From G963662675 sp963662675 (GTDB taxonomy: Bacteria; Bacteroidota; Bacteroidia; Bacteroidales; Prolixibacteraceae): a stretch of DNA of 64,000 nt. The stretch covers positions 496,001-560,000 of the forward strand of contig CAXXHP010000002.1 in assembly GCA_963662675.2 (NCBI GenBank), in the 5' to 3' direction. This document shows positions 46,801 to 53,964 of this stretch, piece by piece; position 1 is the first letter of the stretch; every line of letters begins with the position of its first letter. The notes below the pieces were generated by a model. It was not told the DNA's origin. It saw only the letters and a list, made by a program, of their open reading frames with translations, and did not search any database. A program made the translations under genes and the position numbers.

Positions 46801-48224
46801 TTAAGCCCCAGATCCAAAATTTGGAGGTAGCACCAATTAAAAAGTTTGAAATGCGTACTCAAACGGAATTTGAGAGAAACCCCCAACCGGGAGCAACACG
46901 CATTAATTCGATGTATAAAGTACAAGCAGATACCTATCAGAAATTTGAGATGGAGAAAAAATCTGCTACTAAAACACTAGTCAATCAGGTGAAGTATGAC
47001 ATTCAGGATTTGAAGTTCAGCTTTGTAAAAGGGGTGAAATTCCGCATTATGCCGCTTGAGCAACAGTTTAGCGACACAAAACATCGGTGGGTTGATTACA
47101 GGCTGATTGCAGCCTCTCGTTATCGCGAGTATTTTGATAAAATATTAGCAGCTACGCCTGAGCTTACAAGTATCCGCGAAAGCAGTTGGACAGAGCGGGT
47201 AAACATTCCCAGCACAGCCCGACCAAAGCTACCGGAGATTGATTATATCATTCCTACTTTTGAATGGCGAAAAACACAAACATCAGATGCTGTTCGTCAT
47301 CAACGAGTTGGTGGTGGATTACGGATTTTCTTGAAGAGACCCTGGTTTTCTACAGGAGATGATGAAATGTTGGCTGTTATTCTGCCTAACAGAACAAGCA
47401 GTCCAAGCTTGCTGAGTTTGAGAGCTTCGGGGTATTCCGATTATTATACAAATTGGGGAATCGATCCGATTTTATATTCAGGAACACCTGCTGGATATGC
47501 TCCAACAGATCAGGATTTCCGTCTAAATCCGGTTATTGATGATGATTTACAGTATCCGGATCGAAGTGCTAAGGCAAAGGCAATAGCTTACCCTGTTCAT
47601 TTTGATGAAGATCGGCAGACTTGGTTCTGTGATATTAATATTAATCCGGGGACGATGTATTTCCCATTTGTCAAACTGGCTTTGGCTCGCTATCAGCCTT
47701 ATTCCGTGCGTAAAGATGAGGAAGATGTTTGCTTGTCGTCAGTCGTAATGGCAAACTTTACGCAGTTGGTGCCTGAACGGCAAACCACCATCCGTTTTAA
47801 AAAGGATGACAGTAATTCGAAATTTACGGTAACTGTGGAGGGGGCAATTTACAATGAGCGCTTGGCAAAATATGGAAACTTCAACTTTTTGCGGATAAGC
47901 TTTCAGGATGCCAGCATTGCGCAACCAATTTATGGCTCAGTAAGCGATGGTAATAATGATAGTGATTTAAATGATGAAGGTGTTGAGATTAAGATTAATG
48001 CCCGAGTCATTGAAAATAATAAGTATTCCATTAGCCGTGAGTTTAGTTTACCACGTAAATATAAGACAGAGCCATTGCAGATTTTGGTTGAAGAATATGA
48101 GCGCGGACCTAATAAAATTGCTGGCTTGCCATCTGATTACGAAAACCGTTTGGAGCAATCGGAAGAAACCGATCGACTCATTTATGCAGATGTGTTTAAT
48201 GTGAATGCCCCGGATGAGAAATAG
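43821..48224 (+). CDS. Giant protein of unknown function (pair member 2)
   Basis: A 1467-residue protein with no recognised family, no signal peptide and no membrane segment. The N-terminus (PQEIIFTTLPHQRV, then LKLSVFVSVKL and WPQKMLDAGFKF) looks like a defined domain. A fibronectin-III-like strand pair is visible at about 597-620 (YRVRIRAVDLAGNSV). Distinctive segments are DPMAAGVALFL (from residue 761), WMVSPSREMELVHALQQP (from 890) and FPFVKLALARYQPYSV (1281-1296). These have the look of conserved cores and recall large uncharacterised proteins in Actinobacteria, from memory only. It follows its partner by 29 bp, and the two must be cotranscribed. A double-hairpin repeat closes the unit. 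A structural or surface-assembly role is possible but unproven. Confidence 0.75.
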   Translation: MPQEIIFTTLPHQRVNNEGEDVLKLSVFVSVKLNTPNDTTLEEFEDIIDWPQKMLDAGFKFRLQDGTELEAEMFQDQIDPELFQKIFHKDVKVDDFKEDVGISDKKIFSFPMKHVQDFVLQTYKQEAIVNPTRKVTPEKFVDESNLGAITRFKLNAQTIQQVSQPTTRTTKLRTQNLMSKKVDNDQQLRSTLQQNKFKRFEMKMDPQNDFTQLRQFHRVDKTVGPRLNIQLKKPTFEFHDILATVNSYPQIMRKLGFVLDFEIPYRSSIPNKGTIKIIPDGLEFDEEGTTISVPTTAYEITNDGFYIGDKVDSIFKQGFVKINTDSFSVVQVDADGAALKTSNMAENKVQQIARFYEVKANLAMSSTLRIKEMEEVEPPEDEGLPFMRSAGIAVTKNGMAEHLFSRVQTNIQLKQAFVNTAPQMMQVQPKMRIQGVEPMPIQLKIKLPEKVLYSDDVIQGYQMDIAYQEEPNRWLSLHQRQDEYNWYDEQNNPHSIDGIVPDEGCIQLGVAEDPENPDDVFVSETLARWEGWSLSVRKPGFAINESDDYELKNGETIKKDFVHKSKTLEAKKYSYDPDLDFRINAQSKSVPGTLPKLRFGNDYRVRIRAVDLAGNSVSRESQSESGGETIRSNIRYLRYEPLASPIVLVGNELKDGEFLESMVIRSNYDQSVSEYENSHPVDGKQLGDHSLRYMLPPKNSQQMAENHGKFEKAFGNPTMAQDIYKIITDHEGLYEQERDSRDIVKEKIYQPSEVEVIYLPDPMAAGVALFLTEDCENTHTQDFEARMFSFFSDNELSAKKTNTVDNPDDWYHAKHIRIRLEEGEQDARWNSGQRQLTITMPKGIRTRIRFSTFWREDDLKQLSAIWQMVKDDSPKNYTELENLAFSGQHWMVSPSREMELVHALQQPLEEPVIQDLLPNRDFADTTADINIKFKIHGESTEKVELQSRWTEPLDDGISVKIKEREGSNSIPDIGVNYHDEVITKGTIPEPEVLVKPQIQNLEVAPIKKFEMRTQTEFERNPQPGATRINSMYKVQADTYQKFEMEKKSATKTLVNQVKYDIQDLKFSFVKGVKFRIMPLEQQFSDTKHRWVDYRLIAASRYREYFDKILAATPELTSIRESSWTERVNIPSTARPKLPEIDYIIPTFEWRKTQTSDAVRHQRVGGGLRIFLKRPWFSTGDDEMLAVILPNRTSSPSLLSLRASGYSDYYTNWGIDPILYSGTPAGYAPTDQDFRLNPVIDDDLQYPDRSAKAKAIAYPVHFDEDRQTWFCDININPGTMYFPFVKLALARYQPYSVRKDEEDVCLSSVVMANFTQLVPERQTTIRFKKDDSNSKFTVTVEGAIYNERLAKYGNFNFLRISFQDASIAQPIYGSVSDGNNDSDLNDEGVEIKINARVIENNKYSISREFSLPRKYKTEPLQILVEEYERGPNKIAGLPSDYENRLEQSEETDRLIYADVFNVNAPDEK

Positions 48225-48247
48225 GTCCTAATTAGAATCAGTGAAAA

Positions 48248-48380
48248 AGGAGCTTTAGAAAGCAGGGAAATTATTGAAATACGTTATCCCGAACTTGTTT
48301 CGGGATCTGTTTCGCAGTTGGTTAAGATCCTGAAATAAATTCAGGATGACTCGTCTCTTGACTTTTAGAGAACAGCCCCT
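48248..48380 (+). repeat. Dispersed double-hairpin intergenic repeat, copy 2
   Basis: Hairpin 1, ATCCCGAACTTGTTTCGGGAT, starts at 48286 (arms ATCCCGAA/TTCGGGAT). Hairpin 2, ATCCTGAA…TTCAGGAT, lies at 48326-48347. Ends resemble the other copies (AGCTTTAGAAA; GAACAGCCCC). It lies between the convergent giant gene and the histidine kinase gene. Confidence 0.82.
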
Positions 48381-48414
48381 TTTGTGTATTGCGATTTGTT
48401 GTTTTTTTTCAATT

Positions 48415-49425
48415 TTAGGGCTTAACTAATTTGAGTGTTTTTTCATCTCCATCAGGTTCATTCAATAAAAGTTGCTTGCTTTTTGTGCACATTGGTAGCG
48501 TGAGATAAAAACAACTTCCTTTTTCATATTCAGATTCAACCTTCAACTCACCCCCTAATAAATCAGAAAGTCCTTTGCATATACTTAGACCAAGCCCATT
48601 CCCTTCTTTAACTTTACTTTCGCCAACTTGGATAAACCGTTCAAATATAGCATCTAATTGTTCTTCTAAAATTCCTACTCCGGTATCCCGCACGAAGAAC
48701 TCTATAAATCCTTCTTTTTCATGCTCTATAAGTGAATACCCAAACTCAATATGCCCTTTATTTGTATGCTTTATGGCATTGTTGATTAAGTTATTTAATA
48801 CTTGTTTTAATCGTAATGGATCTGTATCCAAACAAATATCGGAGTGATTATCAATTAAAGGAGGGTATAGTTGCAGGGCTGTATTTTCTTCTAGCTTTTT
48901 AGTGTGTTTATTCATTTGATAAACCTCAATGAGTAACTGATTTACAGCACAAGGTTCTTTATGTACGCGCAATTGATTTGAGTCTATCTTTGAAATATCC
49001 AGAATATCATTAATAATTTGCAATAATTGATTGCCTGAATTTGTGATGATAGTTAGATAATTTTCAAAGGTTTGCTGATCTAGATTCAACTCCAGTAAGT
49101 CAGAAAAGCCTAATATTGAATTCAATGGAGTCCGGATTTCATGACTCATATTTGCAAGGAATGCAGATTTCAAATGATCACTTTCTTCTGCTTTGGCAAT
49201 GGCTTCTTTTAGTTCAGAATTTATCTTTTTAAATCTTTTATTTTGAGCTTCTGTTTCCAGATTACTTTTGATATCATCAATCATCATATTAATTCCCATT
49301 GAAAGAGAATCCAAGTCGTCATTTTTTTCTGACAGTTCAATTTGAGTGGAATAGTCTCCTCTGGCAACTCGCATTACCGCGTCAATAATTTTGTTAATCC
49401 GAGTCTTTTGGTTCGTGTCATTCAT
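48415..49425 (-). CDS. Soluble sensor histidine kinase
   Basis: A 336-residue histidine kinase without membrane segments or a recognised input domain. The N-terminus (about 1-60) resembles a HAMP-type signalling module (MRVARGDYSTQIEL), followed by a coiled coil (60-85). The HisKA domain has the phospho-acceptor His95 in NMSHEIRTPL. The ATPase domain shows NLINNAIKHTNKG (N-box), RDTGVGI (G1) and KEGNGLGLSI (G2). No receiver domain is fused, and no response regulator is adjacent. A SpoIIAA-like gene 53 bp upstream in the same direction is the likely functional partner. Regulation by protein-protein contact is inferred. Confidence 0.88.
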   Translation of the reverse strand: MNDTNQKTRINKIIDAVMRVARGDYSTQIELSEKNDDLDSLSMGINMMIDDIKSNLETEAQNKRFKKINSELKEAIAKAEESDHLKSAFLANMSHEIRTPLNSILGFSDLLELNLDQQTFENYLTIITNSGNQLLQIINDILDISKIDSNQLRVHKEPCAVNQLLIEVYQMNKHTKKLEENTALQLYPPLIDNHSDICLDTDPLRLKQVLNNLINNAIKHTNKGHIEFGYSLIEHEKEGFIEFFVRDTGVGILEEQLDAIFERFIQVGESKVKEGNGLGLSICKGLSDLLGGELKVESEYEKGSCFYLTLPMCTKSKQLLLNEPDGDEKTLKLVKP

Positions 49426-49478
49426 ACTATGATTATTTCACTATTTTTTTAAATGATCTGGAGATAATAGAGGTTCAA

Positions 49479-49880
49479 TTATTCCATAAGCCACTTTAAT
49501 GCATCATTTCTAGTGTTGAAAAATCTCATTTCTTTATTGCGGCTTACTCCAATTACGAATGACGCAAGTACTCTGGCAACAGGGTGAAGACCAAAAAGTG
49601 CGATTTTCCCGGTTCTGCTTTCTTCGCTAATTTTCGTCCATTGTTTTCTTGCTCCCTGCGAATTTTTGCCTGCCAAATTCAAGTCAATTAGAAAATGTAA
49701 TACCTCTGTTGTTGAGGCAAGTAGCTTGTAGTTGATGTCATTTAATGCGAATGCCGTGGCGTCTGATTGAAATCCAACTGCGACAACATTTACAATATTT
49801 TTTTCAATAAGGGTTACTTTATTTTCCCCCACCCATATTCCCGAACTACTTAATTCTTCTATAATATTGGTTTTAAGCAT
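49479..49880 (-). CDS. SpoIIAA-like (STAS/SEC14-type) small protein
   Basis: A 133-residue soluble protein resembling the SpoIIAA-like/DUF3478 group. It has alternating strands and helices, with the typical NLAGKNSQGARKQW, a GKIALFGLHPVARVLASFV core and a C-terminal MRFFNTRNDALKWL. In the family such domains bind small lipophilic ligands or act as anti-anti-sigma-like switches. Here it directly precedes the histidine kinase, so it may supply or modulate the missing input. The first Met at 49880 has no rival. The biochemical role is not established. Confidence 0.72.
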   Translation of the reverse strand: MLKTNIIEELSSSGIWVGENKVTLIEKNIVNVVAVGFQSDATAFALNDINYKLLASTTEVLHFLIDLNLAGKNSQGARKQWTKISEESRTGKIALFGLHPVARVLASFVIGVSRNKEMRFFNTRNDALKWLME

Positions 49881-50083
49881 AACCCTTTTCTCCTTGGAAC
49901 AGACAAATTTATCGATGTGATTGCTTAAAATTATAAATATTTCTGATCTATCGATATGTTTTGATGACGAATATATAGGTTCCCAAATCCTGTTAATAGG
50001 GTAAGGGGGAAACTGTTAATTATGTAATATTAGTTGTTGGCATGAAGTGAATGTCCGGTTGTTTTATGGATGAGTATAATTTT

Positions 50084-50114
50084 AAAGGAGCAGCCTGCTA
50101 GTAGCTGCTCCTTT
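50084..50114 (-). terminator. Terminator of the 519-residue lipoprotein gene
   Basis: AAAGGAGCAGC (50084-50094) and GCTGCTCCTTT (50104-50114) form a perfect 11-bp stem with a 9-nt loop. On the minus strand it is followed by TAAAATTATAC, a weak U-tract, 73 bp beyond the lipoprotein stop. The rest of the 49881-50186 gap holds no gene that I can see. Confidence 0.75.
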
Positions 50115-50186
50115 GGGTTTATACTTGGAAAAAGGGAGCGATCTTCTTTATGGAGATATTTAAAAAAGTGATTTTTTCATACAACT

Positions 50187-51746
50187 TTACCGACCGCGTC
50201 TGCCAGACTTTCTACCTGAACTTGTTTCTGCTTCCGCTGTACTATCATCACCTTTACCTTCGGGTTTTCGACTGTGATCAGGTTCAACGTACTCAAATGA
50301 GAATGGCGAGTCATCGGTATTTAAAGCATCAGTACCACGATCCCAAGTTGGTGTAGGCATTTGCCAAGGTAGAAATTCCTCATTGTTATGCACAACTTCA
50401 AGCGCTTGAACATAGTCGTCTGCCTGATTTGCGAAACCAAGAGCGCCATCAAATTGAACTTTAGATTCGTCTACCTCTGTATATCTATAGCCGTCAAGTA
50501 TTCTAGCACTTCCTGTTAAAATATTATCCACTGATAAGTTAGGAATGATTGTTTCCAGATGGGTTCCGGCAACTGTCCCATCATCATTATAATCTATAAC
50601 GATGGTGCAAAAATCGACCATAGTATGATAAAATTTATCTCTGGTATAGCTAAAAAAAGTATAGTCAACATAGTACCGTGTTTTAGTAATCACATCTTTG
50701 TTAGTTTTATTGATCATACGAACATTTTGCGTAACATATGGGAAGTAGCAGGTAACAACTCCTTCTTTAACTTTAGGAATGCCCATAAATTGATTTAGGA
50801 ATATAATTTCATCAACGGTAAGTGTATTGGATTTGTCAGATCCCGCAGCTAAACAAGCAGCAGCAAGATTGGCTACTATTTGCTGTTTGTCTGTTAAGTC
50901 GTTAATGACTTTGGGACCCTCATCCCATTGGTTGTCGACATGACATTTAAGCCCAAAACCATGATCTTCATTACTTCTTGTTAAGAAGCCTAATCCATTT
51001 TCATCTTCTGAATTGTCAAACCCATTAATCATCAACTCATAATAAATAGCCAGATTTTCTAAAGGAGAATCTATTGGTTTATGTTCGGCTCCTTGAGAAA
51101 TAGCATCATCTGTACGAACCATGAATAACCTACCGCAATAGTCACGAACAACATCGCCAACAGTTCCGTCCCCAAAGTTTTTAATAACCTCAGTCATCCG
51201 TTTTTCAAGTACAGCTGCAGGCGATCTGATAATATTCAGCCTTCCTTCTTCAACTGGGTATACATGGAGGGCAACATCCGGAAGAATCTCACCTTCCAGA
51301 TCATAAAGGACAGCTGGCGTCAATACATCTCCAATAATTGTAGCATACCCGTCAGCATCCGGTATGATAGTGACCGTAGCTTCTTTGGGTTCCCCATCTT
51401 CGAAAATGATTAGGCCACCTGCATCACGGCAGATAATATTCAGATCAAATTCGGCATTCAGCCTTGGGTTTACAATGTTAATGGTGTCTTGTTTTTCAAT
51501 ATCCTGAAAATCTGCAAGGTACTCTAAGGTGTAAAGGACTGGGACTCCGCGGTCATCGCGTTCCAGTTCCCATAAATCACCATAAAGGTCACCTTGTTCT
51601 ACATCAGCTGGTTTACCTCCTTTTTTTAAGTTGAGTGAATCATCTTCAAAGGATTCCATGAGAGGGTCTTGGCAGGAGAAAAGTAGAAGTGTTCCAACGA
51701 TAAAAGCAGGAACAAAAGACCGAAAAGTAAGCACATGTTTCTTCAT
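50187..51746 (-). CDS. Lipoprotein of unknown function
   Basis: A 519-residue lipoprotein (lipobox LLFSC, Cys25) that I do not recognise. After an Asp/Ser-rich spacer it has GDLYGDLWELERDDRGVP at about residues 53-70, then a mixed alpha/beta region with paired cysteines (for example AACLAAGSD and VVTCYFPY), and DGYRYTEVDESKVQFDG near 420-440. The C-terminus is low-complexity and basic (SSGRKSGRRGR), preceded by an acidic, Pro-rich stretch. Anchoring to the outer membrane is likely. It is monocistronic, with its own terminator. A surface-adhesion or regulatory role would be guesswork. Confidence 0.7.
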   Translation of the reverse strand: MKKHVLTFRSFVPAFIVGTLLLFSCQDPLMESFEDDSLNLKKGGKPADVEQGDLYGDLWELERDDRGVPVLYTLEYLADFQDIEKQDTINIVNPRLNAEFDLNIICRDAGGLIIFEDGEPKEATVTIIPDADGYATIIGDVLTPAVLYDLEGEILPDVALHVYPVEEGRLNIIRSPAAVLEKRMTEVIKNFGDGTVGDVVRDYCGRLFMVRTDDAISQGAEHKPIDSPLENLAIYYELMINGFDNSEDENGLGFLTRSNEDHGFGLKCHVDNQWDEGPKVINDLTDKQQIVANLAAACLAAGSDKSNTLTVDEIIFLNQFMGIPKVKEGVVTCYFPYVTQNVRMINKTNKDVITKTRYYVDYTFFSYTRDKFYHTMVDFCTIVIDYNDDGTVAGTHLETIIPNLSVDNILTGSARILDGYRYTEVDESKVQFDGALGFANQADDYVQALEVVHNNEEFLPWQMPTPTWDRGTDALNTDDSPFSFEYVEPDHSRKPEGKGDDSTAEAETSSGRKSGRRGR

Positions 51747-51957
51747 AGCAGATGGGAATTAATTAAAAATTACAAACGTTTCTCTGGCAGAGGTGTTAAC
51801 CAGTTTTAGGGGGGAGATACAAGGTAGGCAAGCCACAAGAGAATGGCAATCGGCATTTTGTGTGTTTTTTTTGTCGTCTTTAGCATGAGTACATCAACAA
51901 ATGAGTACGTATTTTCCATACTGTGCTAACCTGTAAGAGTTTTTTCTGGGCTGTTTT

Positions 51958-51975
51958 TTGTAACTTGTATTACAA
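51958..51975. promoter_or_regulatory. Palindrome before the LuxR-type regulator
   Basis: TTGTAA-CTTGTA-TTACAA, a 6-bp inverted repeat with a 6-bp spacer, ends 9 bp before the ATG at 51985. It could be a binding site for the encoded protein itself (autoregulation). This is speculative. Confidence 0.4.
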
Positions 51976-51984
51976 TTTTTAAAG

Positions 51985-52674
51985 ATGACAAATGCAAATC
52001 AAATTCGTGTATTGATCTCATTTAATCAGCAGTTGGTTGCAGATGGCTTGTCTGCTATTTTATCGAAATCCAAGGGTTTCCATTTGTGTGGGCAATTGAA
52101 GCATAAGACTTTCCCACTTAATAAGTTATCGGAATATGGAGCAGATGTTTTAATTCTGGAACTTTGTGACATGTCGGTGAAAAACATTGAATTTGTTAAG
52201 CAAGTTCATCAATCAAATCCAGAACTAAAACTTCTTGTAATATCTTGTCCCATTTCGCATACTTTTCTGGAAGAAATTATGCACTTTACCAACGGGTATT
52301 TGCTGAGAACTTGTTCTTCTGAAAAGTTATATCAGGCGATAAATGAGATATGTGAATCAGGAAAATATTTGTGTCCACAACTTATTGACACCCTACTCAA
52401 AGATGATCATAAAGATTTGGTGGAGATAGAACTTACAGCTAGGGAGAATGAGGTTTTGGCATTATGGTTTATCTTGAATAGCAATGTGGAAATAGCAGAT
52501 CAGCTCAATATTAGTAATGCCACTGTGCGTTCTCATATTAAAAACATCAGGCAGAAATTTGGTAATGCCAGCCAATTGCAGATGATGATATATGCCTGTC
52601 AGGAGAATATTTTGCCAGGTAAGTTTACTCCGATGTGTCCTAATTGTAGGTCATTCTGTTCCGTGGTTTCCTGA
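51985..52674 (+). CDS. LuxR/NarL-type regulator with degenerate receiver domain
   Basis: A 229-residue protein with a receiver-like N-terminal domain (about 6-120) and a LuxR-type HTH (about 148-205; LTARENEVLAL, then VEIADQLNISNATVRSHIKNI). The receiver has lost its active site: the acidic pair expected near residues 12-14 reads SFN, and the phospho-acceptor position reads LELCD, with Glu59 where Asp is usual. Control by phosphorylation is therefore unlikely. The C-terminal tail has a Cys-rich CPNCRSFC segment that could bind metal. It is transcribed alone, convergent with the BASS transporter gene. Its target genes are unknown. Confidence 0.86.
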   Translation: MTNANQIRVLISFNQQLVADGLSAILSKSKGFHLCGQLKHKTFPLNKLSEYGADVLILELCDMSVKNIEFVKQVHQSNPELKLLVISCPISHTFLEEIMHFTNGYLLRTCSSEKLYQAINEICESGKYLCPQLIDTLLKDDHKDLVEIELTARENEVLALWFILNSNVEIADQLNISNATVRSHIKNIRQKFGNASQLQMMIYACQENILPGKFTPMCPNCRSFCSVVS

Positions 52675-52737
52675 TTGTTATCGTTCGTATTTATGATACT
52701 TCCGTTTCTGTTTTCTTCAGAAAGGCATTTTAATATA

Positions 52738-52766
52738 AGAGGCTATCCTCCTCCGGAATGGCCTCT
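52738..52766 (+). terminator. Probable terminator after the LuxR-type gene
   Basis: AGAGGCTAT pairs with ATGGCCTCT (one mismatch) across an 11-nt loop, followed by GTTCTATTT. The stem is moderate, and it lies 63 bp after the stop. Confidence 0.5.
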
Positions 52767-52806
52767 GTTCTATTTAAAATTATTCAGCTGCTTTTTAATA
52801 AAATAT

Positions 52807-53817
52807 TTACTTCTTCCCCTTTTGTGCTTGAACTTCCTTATTGTACCTTCTTGCTATAATACTGATATAAAAAAGTTGAAAAGCATGATATATCATGACA
52901 GGAACCAAAAACAAACTGCCAACTGTAGTTCCTGAGAATAAAACGCTTGCCATAACAGAACCGTGTACAAGCGATTTTTTTGATCCGCAAAAAAGTATGG
53001 TAATCCGGTCTTCCCGATTGAAATGCATGAGCCGAGTAATTATTTTTGTTCCTTCAAAAATGAAAAAGAAGAGGGTAATGACACAGCCAGAAAGGACAAT
53101 AAGTTCGTAGGTTTTTATGCTGCTAAAAATGCCATTTTGAAATGAATTGCTGAAGCTGTGATAAACTATTGTGAGAATTACAGACTTGTCGAATAAACCG
53201 AGGTATCGTTTGTTTTGGGTGGCCCACTTACCCCAAAAACGATGAAGCAATAATCCAACTACTAACGGAATAAGAATCTGCATGACCAAATCATGCAGTA
53301 CTTCAGCAAAGGCAAATGCTTCGTTTTGTTTTTCAAGGAATATGCCCATCCATAAAGGAGTGATGATTATACCAATAACCCCGGAAATACTTGCATTAAA
53401 AATTGCACTCGGGATGTTGCCTTCCGCGATGGAAACCATCACCACCGATGACGAAACGGTAGATGGGAGAGCTGCCAAAAAAAAGACAGATAGCCACAAA
53501 ATTTCATTTTCTGTGCCTTTAAGCAAGGGGAGAAAAATTAGGATGACAAGTGGGAAAACGATGAAAGTGATGCTTTGAATGATTAGGTGGAGTTGCCAAT
53601 TGCTAAGGTCATTTATCAGTTTTTCAGGACTAAGTCTTAATCCATAAAAAAAGAAAAGAAGGGAGATGCCATAGCGTATTAACACTTTTAATTCGATGAA
53701 ATTGCCTTCTTCTCCAACTGCAGGGATGAGATAAGCGAGAAGGATCATTAGAATGATGCCAAGAATAAAACCATCGGGCAGAAACCTCTTTAAAGACTTC
53801 TTGTTGACTTGTTGCAT
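52807..53817 (-). CDS. Bile acid:sodium symporter-like (BASS/SBF) transporter
   Basis: A 336-residue membrane protein with about nine or ten hydrophobic segments. The N-terminal DGFILGIILMILLAYLIPAV, the LFFFYGLRLSPEKL stretch and LAALPSTVSSSVVMVSIAEG (cation-binding region of the fold) mark the SBF-like group of secondary transporters (PF13593 type). These typically move organic anions, not necessarily bile acids, in exchange for sodium. A tail rich in Lys/Gln (RRYNKEVQAQKGKK) is cytoplasmic. It stands alone; the substrate is unknown. Confidence 0.82.
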   Translation of the reverse strand: MQQVNKKSLKRFLPDGFILGIILMILLAYLIPAVGEEGNFIELKVLIRYGISLLFFFYGLRLSPEKLINDLSNWQLHLIIQSITFIVFPLVILIFLPLLKGTENEILWLSVFFLAALPSTVSSSVVMVSIAEGNIPSAIFNASISGVIGIIITPLWMGIFLEKQNEAFAFAEVLHDLVMQILIPLVVGLLLHRFWGKWATQNKRYLGLFDKSVILTIVYHSFSNSFQNGIFSSIKTYELIVLSGCVITLFFFIFEGTKIITRLMHFNREDRITILFCGSKKSLVHGSVMASVLFSGTTVGSLFLVPVMIYHAFQLFYISIIARRYNKEVQAQKGKK

Positions 53818-53964
53818 TTACTCCAATTCTGGGATTTACTTCACAAAGATGAGGATTTTAAACCATGGATGAATAATATAGGCCAATCATAACTACAAAA
53901 TTTGTCGTAATTTTAAGTGGTCTCAACCAAATTGATTGCTTTAAATCACTTAAAAGTCAATTCT

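Noticed and set aside
38893..48224. Giant gene pair as a phage tail or contractile injection system
   Set aside because: No sheath, tube, baseplate, AAA-ATPase or LysM genes are next to it, and the sequences have no such motifs.
52675..52935. An 86-codon frame after the LuxR-type gene
   Set aside because: It overlaps a likely terminator and the end of the convergent transporter gene, and its hydrophobic content mirrors the antisense of that gene.
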